Positions 1-12,628 are shown, counted from the stretch's first letter. The stretch: DNA of 12,953 nucleotides from Rhodobiaceae bacterium UBA7804 (GCA_002480495.1 DLCG01000014.1:1-12953), one strand, 5' to 3'. Program-made: numbers and translations. Notes: generated from the sequence alone by a model not told the origin.

Positions 1-164
1 TGCTCCATCCAGTCCATGGTGGCCGCGCCGTCATGCACTTCGCCGATCTTGTGGCTCACACCCGTGTAATAGAGGATGCGCTCGGTCGTCGTCGTCTTAC
101 CGGCATCGATGTGAGCCATGATGCCGATATTGCGGTAATCTTCGAGCTTCGTTTTGCGTGCCAT
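1..164 (-). CDS. fusA: Elongation factor G, N-terminal fragment (54 codons)
   Basis: This is the start of the GTPase that drives translocation of tRNA and mRNA on the ribosome. It acts in the cytosol on the 50S factor-binding site, helped by L11 and L7/L12, which are also encoded here. The visible 54 residues begin MARKTKLEDYRNIGIMAHID and contain the G1/P-loop AHIDAGKT at residues 17-24, with K23 and T24 expected to contact GTP phosphate and Mg. The switch I region begins just after, and the reading frame then runs off the window edge, so roughly 640 residues are missing by family length. The ATG at 162-164 matches the family start. It lies 30 bp after the rpsG stop with a modest AAAGG-like ribosome-binding site, which fits the rpsL-rpsG-fusA operon order. 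Nothing is unusual in the part that is visible. Confidence 0.98.
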   Translation of the reverse strand, partial: MARKTKLEDYRNIGIMAHIDAGKTTTTERILYYTGVSHKIGEVHDGAATMDWME

Positions 165-194
165 GACGGTCTGCCTTTAGGGGTCTTGAACGCT

Positions 195-665
195 TTACCA
201 GCGATAGTGCGAGAAGGCGCGGTTGGCTTCAGCCATCCGGTGCGTGTCTTCGCGCTTCTTCACGGCGGAGCCACGATTGTTCGCCGCATCGAGCAGCTCG
301 CCCGACAAGCGGCCGACCATCGTCGTCTCGTTGCGCGCGCGAGCGGCGGCAATGATCCAGCGAATTGCGAGGGCGCGACGGCGATCCGGACGCACTTCGA
401 CCGGAACCTGGTAGGTCGCACCGCCAACACGGCGGGAACGAACCTCGAGAGCCGGCATCACGTTCTCAAGTGCTTCATGGAACGTGCGCAGCGGATCGAC
501 ATTCGCCTTCTGCTGCATCTGGTCGAACGCGCCATAGATGATGCTTTCAGCGGCGGACTTCTTGCCGTGATACATCAGGCTGTTCATGAATTTCGCGAGA
601 ACAACGTCGCCATACTTGGCGTCCGGAAGAACTTCTCGCTTTTCTGCGCGGTGGCGTCTGGACAT
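195..665 (-). CDS. rpsG: 30S ribosomal protein S7
   Basis: S7 is a primary 16S rRNA-binding protein that starts assembly of the 30S head and sits near the E and P sites. The product is 156 residues, the usual bacterial length. It starts MSRRHRAEKREVLPDAKYGD and carries the S7 family signature across residues 15-45 (DAKYGD...MYHGKKSAAES) and the conserved beta-hairpin wing around residues 77-95 (RRVGGATYQVPVEVRPDRRR). The C-terminus ends AFSHYRW. Its start codon lies 11 bp after the rpsL stop, and its Shine-Dalgarno begins inside that stop codon, so coupled translation is likely. In Escherichia coli S7 represses translation of the str operon. Whether it does so here cannot be read from such a short rpsL-rpsG gap, which leaves little room for the E. 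coli type of binding site. Family and start assignment are secure. Confidence 0.99.
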   Translation of the reverse strand: MSRRHRAEKREVLPDAKYGDVVLAKFMNSLMYHGKKSAAESIIYGAFDQMQQKANVDPLRTFHEALENVMPALEVRSRRVGGATYQVPVEVRPDRRRALAIRWIIAAARARNETTMVGRLSGELLDAANNRGSAVKKREDTHRMAEANRAFSHYRW

Positions 666-679
666 TTCTCTGATCCTTA
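666..679 (-). promoter_or_regulatory. rpsG ribosome-binding site overlapping the rpsL stop codon
   Basis: On the minus strand the sequence reads TAAGGATCAGAGAA followed by the rpsG ATG. The TAA is the rpsL stop (677-679) and its last bases are part of the AAGGA Shine-Dalgarno. A ribosome ending on rpsL therefore sits directly on the initiation site of rpsG. This supports translational coupling and fixes the rpsG start. Confidence 0.85.
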
Positions 680-1048
680 CTTCGGACGCTTCGCGCCGTA
701 CTTCGAGCGGCGCTGACGGCGGTCTTTCACACCCTGCGTATCGAGCACGCCACGAATGATGTGATAGCGCACGCCGGGAAGGTCCTTCACACGGCCGCCG
801 CGGATCAGCACCACGGAGTGTTCCTGCAGGTTGTGGCCTTCGCCCGGGATGTAGCTCGTCACTTCGAACTGGTTGGTCAGGCGCACACGGGCGACCTTAC
901 GCAGAGCGGAGTTCGGCTTCTTCGGGGTCGTCGTATAGACGCGCGTGCAGACGCCGCGCTTCTGCGGGCAGGCCTGCATGGCCGGTACTTTATTACGCTT
1001 CACCAGCGGCTTGCGCGGCTTGCGGATGAGTTGGTTGACGGTGGGCAT
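677..1048 (-). CDS. rpsL: 30S ribosomal protein S12
   Basis: S12 lies at the decoding centre of the 30S subunit and influences accuracy of codon reading. The product is 123 residues, beginning MPTVNQLIRKPRK, with the signature TTTPKKPNSALRKVARVRL at residues 39-57 and the loop GGRVKDLPGVRYH at 84-96. The two lysines where streptomycin-resistance changes classically occur, K43 and K88, are both unchanged, so a streptomycin-sensitive S12 is predicted. D89 is the residue methylthiolated by RimO in other bacteria. A longer reading frame opens at 1105, but its extra 19 residues are arginine-rich and unlike S12, so the ATG at 1046-1048 is chosen. The gene heads the str operon (rpsL, rpsG, fusA). 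Upstream there are 433 bp without a gene, which should hold the operon promoter. Confidence 0.98.
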   Translation of the reverse strand: MPTVNQLIRKPRKPLVKRNKVPAMQACPQKRGVCTRVYTTTPKKPNSALRKVARVRLTNQFEVTSYIPGEGHNLQEHSVVLIRGGRVKDLPGVRYHIIRGVLDTQGVKDRRQRRSKYGAKRPK

Positions 1049-1170
1049 TCGCCTGCTCGATCCTGTCTGTCCAAACAAAAAGACGCCACGCCGCCTCCGG
1101 ACCATGTCCGATAAAGGCTGCGCGCGCTCGAGGACACCGAACCCTTCTCGGGTCTTGCGTCCGCTTGCAG

Positions 1171-1198
1171 AGGATTCCGGCCTTGCGCCCGGAATCTT
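1171..1198 (-). other. Stem-loop in the presumed rpsL leader
   Basis: The 8-bp arms 1173-1180 (GATTCCGG) and 1189-1196 (CCGGAATC) are perfect inverted repeats around an 8-nt loop. The outer positions 1172/1197 (G-T on this strand) and 1171/1198 (A-T) might extend the stem. No T-run follows in either direction, so it is not a classic terminator. It sits about 120 nt upstream of the rpsL start in the would-be 5' untranslated region and could be a regulatory or stabilising structure. The function is unknown. Confidence 0.45.
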
Positions 1199-1323
1199 GC
1201 GCCATTCCTCGTATTCTGTTTACCGGCCCCAGTGTCTAGATCCGACCAAAAGGCCCGTCCTATCAAGGACTTGGGTGGCCAGCGGTCCGGGAAGCCTCTA
1301 CTACCTGGAGCGAAAGTGGGCGG

Positions 1324-1352
1324 AACGTACTCGGGCCCCCACGAGTCGTCAA
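1324..1352 (-). promoter_or_regulatory. Candidate sigma-70-type promoter of the str operon
   Basis: The minus strand shows TTGACG (1347-1352), a 17-bp spacer, and TACGTT (1324-1329). The -35 box matches the consensus at five of six positions and the spacer is ideal, but the -10 box matches at only three of six. It points toward rpsL and would give a leader of about 270 nt. Phased CGGAT repeats lie directly behind the -35 box. No better match was seen closer to rpsL. This is prediction by eye only. Confidence 0.35.
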
Positions 1353-1358
1353 CCCCGC

Positions 1359-1384
1359 ATCCGCCGAAATCCGGGAAAAATCCG
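1359..1384 (-). repeat. Three phased CGGAT repeats upstream of the str promoter candidate
   Basis: On the minus strand CGGAT occurs at 1380-1384, 1369-1373 and 1359-1363, start to start 11 and 10 bp. Two of the copies are part of a longer direct repeat, AAATCCGG on the plus strand at 1367-1374 and 1378-1385. One-turn phasing right behind a -35 box is the layout expected for an activator site. An A/T tract between two copies could also act as an UP-like element. No regulator is identified. Confidence 0.5.
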
Positions 1385-1421
1385 GTATTTGACCCCTTTA
1401 CCGGCTGCGGCCGACCAGCAC

Positions 1422-1451
1422 CTGACAGAAACTCTGCTTCCGGGGCAGAAT
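1422..1451 (+). promoter_or_regulatory. Candidate promoter of the orphan membrane-protein gene
   Basis: The plus strand shows CTGACA (1422-1427), an 18-bp spacer and CAGAAT (1446-1451). This matches the sigma-70 consensus at five and four of six positions. Transcription would begin near 1458, leaving a short leader of about 25 nt that contains the GGGAGGA ribosome-binding site of the gene at 1482. Weak evidence, supported mainly by position. Confidence 0.3.
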
Positions 1452-1481
1452 ACGGCCCAATCCAGCGGGAGGAACAGGAAA

Positions 1482-1883
1482 ATGGCAGGCAAATTCTGGC
1501 CCGTCCTCTTCGGAGCGGCGGCAATATACAACTTCATGGCAGGGCTTCCGCCAGTGTTGATTCCCGCCATGTCGGCGGCAAATCCTGGCCTCGCGCCCCA
1601 TGCGCCGGAACATGTGATCATCGCGCAGATTTCCGGGCTTCTCATCTGCACCTTTGGCATCGGCTATGCCATGGTCGCCTTCGGCAGCCCTGGCAGCCGA
1701 CAGATCGTGACACTCGGCCTTATCGGGAAACTGAGCCTTTGCGTGCTCCTCGCAGTCCATCTGATGCAGGGCCCGGTGCCTCGGCCCATGCTGATCGCGA
1801 CGGCGGGGGACCTCCTCTTTTCCATCGCCTTCATCGTCTGGCTGGTCCGGAACCGGCCGGTCCCTGCCCCCTCCCCGGCCTGA
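1482..1883 (+). CDS. Unassigned small four-helix integral membrane protein
   Basis: I do not recognise this 133-residue protein. It begins MAGKFWPVLFGAAAIYNFMA, and the ATG at 1482-1484 follows a good GGGAGGAACAGGAAA ribosome-binding site. Four hydrophobic segments are visible at about residues 5-28, 45-68, 74-96 and 103-123, joined by short loops. The first loop (29-44) holds proline and histidine (NPGLAPHAPEH). Charged residues inside the membrane part are few: K83 in helix 3 and D110 in helix 4. The C-terminus is a short proline-rich tail (RNRPVPAPSPA). The layout resembles small four-helix families such as DoxX-like proteins, but I see no diagnostic motif and do not assign it. It is the only plus-strand gene in the window, divergent from rpsL and convergent with rpoC, with a shared stem-loop terminator behind it. 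Reality of the gene is supported by hydrophobic patterning, ribosome-binding site and terminator. Confidence 0.8.
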   Translation: MAGKFWPVLFGAAAIYNFMAGLPPVLIPAMSAANPGLAPHAPEHVIIAQISGLLICTFGIGYAMVAFGSPGSRQIVTLGLIGKLSLCVLLAVHLMQGPVPRPMLIATAGDLLFSIAFIVWLVRNRPVPAPSPA

Positions 1884-1902
1884 CGCTCCTGCGGAAACGG
1901 AA

Positions 1903-1926
1903 CAGGCCGCCCCGAAGGGCGGCCTG
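1903..1926. terminator. Stem-loop terminator shared by rpoC and the convergent membrane-protein gene
   Basis: A perfect 10-bp GC-rich stem (CAGGCCGCCC / GGGCGGCCTG) encloses a 4-nt loop. Read from rpoC, the loop is UUCG closed by C-G, the extra-stable tetraloop, and is followed by TTCCGTTTCC. Read from the plus-strand gene, the loop is CGAA and little T follows. It lies 27 bp after the rpoC stop and 19 bp after the stop at 1883. It most likely ends the rplJL-rpoBC transcript and may serve both directions. Confidence 0.8.
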
Positions 1927-1953
1927 CCGCATGACTTATATGTGAGAAGCGCC

Positions 1954-6156
<4,203 letters not shown>

Positions 6157-6252
6157 GGACTTCTCCTGAACTCGGCCTCAAAGCCAACGGGGATGTTCAT
6201 TTGCGTCCGGTGGGGCCTTCCGTCCGCTTACCCCGTATATCGAAAATCTCAT

Positions 6253-6300
6253 GCCCTCCCCTTGGAGGGCTGCGATGCGCCCCTACGCGGGGCGCATCGC
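6253..6300 (-). other. Two tandem stem-loops in the rpoB-rpoC spacer
   Basis: In the 155-bp gap (6157-6311) the rpoB stop is followed after 11 nt by a perfect 12-bp stem (GCGATGCGCCCC with its complement; arms 6289-6300 and 6272-6283, 5-nt loop). One base later comes a perfect 7-bp stem (GCCCTCC / GGAGGGC; arms 6264-6270 and 6253-6259, 4-nt loop), then ATGAGATTTTCG. The second stem with its short TTTT could be a partial terminator, and the first is a good target for RNase processing. About 90 nt of unremarkable sequence then lead to the rpoC ribosome-binding site. I saw no clear promoter in the spacer. Confidence 0.7.
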
Positions 6301-6311
6301 CTTGTCTCTCG

Positions 6312-10400
<4,089 letters not shown>

Positions 10401-10436
10401 CTGTGCTCCTCGCAACGCTCTGCATTAGAACGGCGG

Positions 10437-10489
10437 CCGGGCTTTCAGTCGGAGAAAGGGGCAGCCCGGTCTCAGGCCCGTATTCTCCG
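10437..10489 (-). other. Crossing stems upstream of the rpoB ribosome-binding site
   Basis: Two perfect 7-bp pairings overlap in crossing order: 10450-10456 (CGGAGAA) with 10483-10489 (TTCTCCG), and 10437-10443 (CCGGGCT) with 10463-10469 (AGCCCGG). One arm of the second lies inside the loop of the first, so they are either alternative folds or an H-type pseudoknot. The element ends about 26 nt before the rpoB Shine-Dalgarno. Short GC-rich stems can arise by chance, so this is tentative. Confidence 0.35.
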
Positions 10490-10524
10490 TGGGGGACGCG
10501 GCGTTCATGAGACGCCAGCGCATC

Positions 10525-10561
10525 GGCCGGAACGGAAGGCGCAAGGCTTTCCGTTCCGGCC
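10525..10561 (-). other. Long hairpin between rplL and rpoB (attenuator or processing site)
   Basis: Arms 10525-10537 and 10549-10561 form a perfect 13-bp stem (GGCCGGAACGGAA with its complement) around 11 nt that can form two more pairs after a mismatch. It starts 18 nt after the rplL stop. No T-tract follows, so full rho-independent termination is unlikely. E. coli has a partial terminator and an RNase III site in the same gap, which lower rpoBC output relative to the ribosomal proteins. An equivalent role here is inferred from position and shape. Confidence 0.7.
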
Positions 10562-10579
10562 CTGTAGCGGTAGCCGAAC

Positions 10580-10954
10580 TTACTTGAGTTCGACCTTGGC
10601 GCCGGCCTTCTCGAGCTGCGCCTTGATCTTGTCGGCTTCTTCCTTCGACGCGCCTTCCTTGACGGTCTTCGGAGCGCCTTCGACCAGGTCCTTGGCTTCC
10701 TTGAGGCCGAGGCCCGTGATCGCACGGACTTCCTTGATCACCTCGATCTTCTTGTCGCCGGCGGCGGCAAGAACGACCTCGAACTCGGTCTGCTCTTCGG
10801 CAGCGGCAGCCGGAGCCGCACCGCCGGCGGCCGCGACGGCGACCGGAGCGGCGGCGGAAACGCCCCACTTCTCTTCGAGCATCTTGGAGAGTTCGGCCGC
10901 CTCGAGGACGGTGAGGTTCGAAAGGTCTTCGACGATTTTTGCGAGATCGGTCAT
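10580..10954 (-). CDS. rplL: 50S ribosomal protein L7/L12
   Basis: L7/L12 is the multi-copy flexible stalk protein that recruits EF-G, EF-Tu and other GTPase factors to the ribosome. The 124-residue product shows the three standard parts: an N-terminal dimerisation helix pair (1-33, MTDLAKIVEDLSNLTVLEAA...), an alanine-rich hinge (34-53) and the globular C-terminal domain (54-124). The latter includes the factor-binding stretch KIEVIKEVRAITGLGLKEAK at 69-88. The ATG at 10952-10954 is preceded by a modest GAGAG site, and the gene begins 51 bp after rplJ. L10 and L7/L12 bind each other, and in E. coli the L10-L12 complex represses translation from the rplJ leader. The strong hairpin after the stop separates this gene from rpoB. 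Nothing in the protein is unusual. Confidence 0.99.
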   Translation of the reverse strand: MTDLAKIVEDLSNLTVLEAAELSKMLEEKWGVSAAAPVAVAAAGGAAPAAAAEEQTEFEVVLAAAGDKKIEVIKEVRAITGLGLKEAKDLVEGAPKTVKEGASKEEADKIKAQLEKAGAKVELK

Positions 10955-11005
10955 TTCAATGTCTCTCTTGTCAGGTTCGGTTGGATATCGGGTTCACTGC
11001 AGCGG

Positions 11006-11524
11006 TCACGCCGCTTCGCTCTTGGTGGCATAGGCATTCAGCACACGCGCCAACTGGCCGCCAGGCGCCTGCAGCACGCCCGCGATGCGGGTTGCCGGCG
11101 TCTGGATCATGCCCAGGATCTTCGCGCGCAGTTCGTCGAGCGACGGCAGGTCGGCAAGCTGCTTCACCGCCTTTGCATCGAGAACCGTCTCACCCATCGC
11201 GCCGCCGAGGATCACCAGTTTCTGGTTTTCCTTGGCGAACTCGGTGGCAACCTTGGGGGCTGCGACCGGGTCGTCGGAATAGGCGATTGCCGTAGGCCCC
11301 GTGAAGAGATCGCCGATCCCATTCATCGGGGTGCCATCGAGAGCGAGCTTCGCCAGCCGGTTCTTCGTTACCTTGAACGAGGCGCCGGCCTTGGCCATCC
11401 GCGAACGCAGATCGGACATCTGGTTCACGGTGAGGCCGCTGTAGTGGGCGACGACAACGACACCGGCGTTTGAAAAAACACCGTTGAGATGCGTCACGAG
11501 CTCGGTCTTTTCAGCTCTGTCCAC
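11006..11524 (-). CDS. rplJ: 50S ribosomal protein L10
   Basis: L10 anchors the L7/L12 dimers to 23S rRNA at the base of the stalk. The product is 172 residues from a GTG start at 11522-11524 (VDRAEKTELVTHLNGVF, valine read as Met). A GGAGAGAG ribosome-binding site lies just upstream. A longer frame starting at 11641 gives proline- and arginine-rich residues unlike L10 and is rejected. The rRNA-binding domain includes ASFKVTKNRLAKLAL at 48-62. The C-terminal helix that carries L12 has three similar segments, beginning about residues 132, 143 and 155 (LRAKILGMIQT, PATRIAGVLQAP, GGQLARVLNAYATK). E. coli L10 has two such segments and holds two dimers, so three dimers are possible here. The 394-bp leader upstream is highly structured, consistent with the autogenous control known for this operon in E. 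coli. Confidence 0.98.
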   Translation of the reverse strand: MDRAEKTELVTHLNGVFSNAGVVVVAHYSGLTVNQMSDLRSRMAKAGASFKVTKNRLAKLALDGTPMNGIGDLFTGPTAIAYSDDPVAAPKVATEFAKENQKLVILGGAMGETVLDAKAVKQLADLPSLDELRAKILGMIQTPATRIAGVLQAPGGQLARVLNAYATKSEAA

Positions 11525-11538
11525 TTGCTCTCTCCGTT

Positions 11539-11559
11539 GTGTACGAAACCCTCGTACAC
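11539..11559 (-). promoter_or_regulatory. Hairpin adjacent to the rplJ ribosome-binding site
   Basis: The transcript reads GTGTACGA, loop GGGTT, TCGTACAC, a perfect 8-bp stem. It ends 4 nt before the GGAGAGAG Shine-Dalgarno and about 14 nt before the GTG start. Such placement can change access of ribosomes to rplJ, so it is a candidate for translational control of rplJ-rplL. Confidence 0.6.
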
Positions 11560-11681
11560 CTGGGGGCGGCTTCGGAACGGGCACTGCCCGACCTTGTCCG
11601 CCATTGGCATTTACCGCTCGCTCGTCTCGCGGGGCGCGCAAGCCTCGCGAACCGCATGAGCGGCGCTCACTTGCCTGTCCC

Positions 11682-11717
11682 GGGTTCCAACCGATCCCCC
11701 GGAACCCTCAGGTTCCG
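11682..11717 (-). promoter_or_regulatory. Mutually exclusive stems in the rplJ leader
   Basis: Three arms are present in transcript order: CGGAACC (11711-11717), GGGTTCCG (11700-11707) and GGAACCC (11682-11688). The middle arm can pair with the first (7 bp, loop TGAG) or with the third (7 bp, 11- to 12-nt loop), but not with both. This is the arrangement expected of a two-state RNA. Which state is favoured, and what would trigger a change, is unknown. Confidence 0.45.
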
Positions 11718-11811
11718 TGAAATCGTTCAACTCCCGTCTATTGCCGGCCGCCCTCTTGTGGCGATTAAGCGTCGGTTCGAAAACCTCCGCACCCGCAGTC
11801 TCGGACAGGTA

Positions 11812-11870
11812 AACGGACGATGGCGCAGCCACTCCGGTTCGCACCGAAGTGACTGCACTTCCCGTCCGTT
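11812..11870 (-). promoter_or_regulatory. Compound GNRA-capped stem in the rplJ leader
   Basis: The outer helix is 8 bp (AACGGACG at 11863-11870 with CGTCCGTT at 11812-11819). A small internal loop follows (GGAA opposite CAT). The inner helix is 16 bp with three G-U pairs (arms 11843-11858 and 11823-11838), closed by the tetraloop GCGA, a GNRA loop. The three G-U pairs form properly only in the minus-strand RNA, which suggests that this strand's transcript is the selected one. It is a candidate protein-binding leader element for L10-L12, or an RNase III substrate. Confidence 0.6.
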
Positions 11871-11875
11871 CCTCA

Positions 11876-11903
11876 CCGTCCGCGGCCCGAGGGTCGCGGA
11901 CGG
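11876..11903 (-). other. Hairpin following rplA
   Basis: Arms 11895-11903 and 11876-11884 form a perfect 9-bp stem (CCGTCCGCG / CGCGGACGG) with a 10-nt loop, 15 nt after the rplA stop. No T-run follows. It may be a weak or processing-type boundary between rplKA and rplJL-rpoBC. Its arms share the CGTCCG/CGGACG words with the compound stem just downstream, so alternative pairing is possible. Confidence 0.55.
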
Positions 11904-11918
11904 AAACTCATCGGCGCG

Positions 11919-12623
11919 TTACGCGCTCGCCGCGATGCTCTGCGGCTCGACCTTCACGCCAGGCCCCATCGTGGAGCTGATGGCGATCCGCTTGATATAG
12001 GTACCCTTGGCACCGGCAGGCTTCGCCTTCTGCACGGCGTCGATCAGCGCACGGACATTGCCCGCAATCTGATCTTCGCTGAAGCTTGCCTTGCCGACAC
12101 CGGCATGCACGATGCCGGCCTTCTCCACGCGGAACTCGACGGCGCCGCCCTTCGCGGCCTTCACCGCTTCGGCGACATCCGGCGTCACGGTGCCGACCTT
12201 CGGGTTCGGCATCAGACCGCGCGGACCGAGCACCTTACCGAGACGGCCGACGAGCGGCATCATGTCCGGCGTTGCGATGCAGCGGTCGAAATCGATCTTG
12301 CCGCTCTGGATGATCTCCGCGAGATCCTCCGCACCGACGATATCGGCACCCGCCGCCTTCGCGGCATCGGCCTTGTCGCCCTTCGCGAAAACAGCAACGC
12401 GAACGGTGCGGCCCGAACCGTTGGGCAGCGCAACGACGCCGCGAACCATCTGGTCCGCGTGACGCGGATCGACGCCGAGCGCGATCGCGACTTCGATCGT
12501 CTCGTCGAACTTTGCGCTCGCACGTTCCTTGATCAGCTTCACGGCTTCACCGAGACCGTAGGTCTTCTTGCGGTCAATGCCTTCGCGAGCCTTCGAAATA
12601 CGCTTTCCTGCCTTGCTAGCCAT
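11919..12623 (-). CDS. rplA: 50S ribosomal protein L1
   Basis: L1 binds 23S rRNA helices at the mobile L1 stalk, which guides deacylated tRNA out of the E site. The 234-residue product starts MASKAGKRISKAREGIDRKK and carries the L1 signature MPLVGRLGKVLGPRGLMPN at 122-140 and the conserved C-terminal SSTMGPGVKV around 216-225, including the Thr-Met-Gly triad needed for RNA binding in studied L1 proteins. The longer frame to 12743 reads into the antisense-like overlap with rplK and is rejected. The ATG at 12621-12623 has GGAG eight bases upstream, inside the end of rplK. Only 5 bp separate the two genes, so translation is probably coupled. In E. coli L1 represses its own operon through the rplK leader, which lies outside this window. 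Ordinary length and sequence. Confidence 0.99.
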   Translation of the reverse strand: MASKAGKRISKAREGIDRKKTYGLGEAVKLIKERASAKFDETIEVAIALGVDPRHADQMVRGVVALPNGSGRTVRVAVFAKGDKADAAKAAGADIVGAEDLAEIIQSGKIDFDRCIATPDMMPLVGRLGKVLGPRGLMPNPKVGTVTPDVAEAVKAAKGGAVEFRVEKAGIVHAGVGKASFSEDQIAGNVRALIDAVQKAKPAGAKGTYIKRIAISSTMGPGVKVEPQSIAASA

Positions 12624-12628
12624 CACGC

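Larger units (their letters stand above)
1049..1481. other. Divergent intergenic region between rpsL and the orphan membrane-protein gene
   Basis: No convincing gene lies in these 433 bp. The region separates rpsL (minus) from a plus-strand gene, so it should hold promoters for both. It contains a minus-strand promoter candidate at 1324-1352 with phased CGGAT repeats behind it, a weaker plus-strand candidate at 1422-1451, and an imperfect stem at 1171-1198 inside the presumed rpsL leader. The last 30 nt before rpsL hold a T-rich tract (minus strand 1070-1083) without a strong hairpin immediately in front of it, so I do not call a terminator there. Four copies of CTTGC on the plus strand (GCAAG on the transcript) start at 1154, 1164, 1182 and 1196. 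Several open frames run through the region but have no ribosome-binding site or recognisable protein. Confidence 0.8.
11525..11918 (-). other. Structured leader between rplA and rplJ
   Basis: This 394-bp stretch has no credible gene; open frames through it lack ribosome-binding sites and recognisable sequence. It contains, in transcript order, a 9-bp hairpin after rplA (11876-11903), a compound stem (11812-11870), a set of alternative stems (11682-11717), a small 5-bp palindrome (11657-11669) and a hairpin beside the rplJ ribosome-binding site (11539-11559). In E. coli the same gap holds a promoter and the L10-L12 binding leader. I could not find a convincing -35/-10 pair here, although one may exist. 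Confidence 0.75.

Noticed and set aside
1049..1105. Longer rpsL start at 1105
   Set aside because: The extra 19 residues are not found in S12 and the standard MPTVNQL start is present at 1048.
945..1481. N-terminal extension of the plus-strand membrane-protein frame back to 945
   Set aside because: It would overlap rpsL on the other strand, has no family resemblance, and the good ribosome-binding site lies right before the ATG at 1482.
10401..10415. TTG start of rpoB at 10415
   Set aside because: The GAGGAG ribosome-binding site would lie inside the coding region, and the family start MTQSFTGRKR fits the ATG at 10400.
11525..11641. Longer rplJ frame starting at 11641
   Set aside because: The added residues are unlike L10, and they would cover the hairpin and the ribosome-binding site placed before the GTG at 11524.
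11611..11844. 77-codon minus-strand frame in the rplJ leader, considered as a leader peptide
   Set aside because: It starts inside the loop of the compound stem, lacks a ribosome-binding site, and has no run of regulatory codons or known homology.
11539..12000. 153-codon plus-strand frame across the leader and the end of rplA
   Set aside because: It is partly antisense to rplA, has no ribosome-binding site, and ignores the conserved minus-strand structures.
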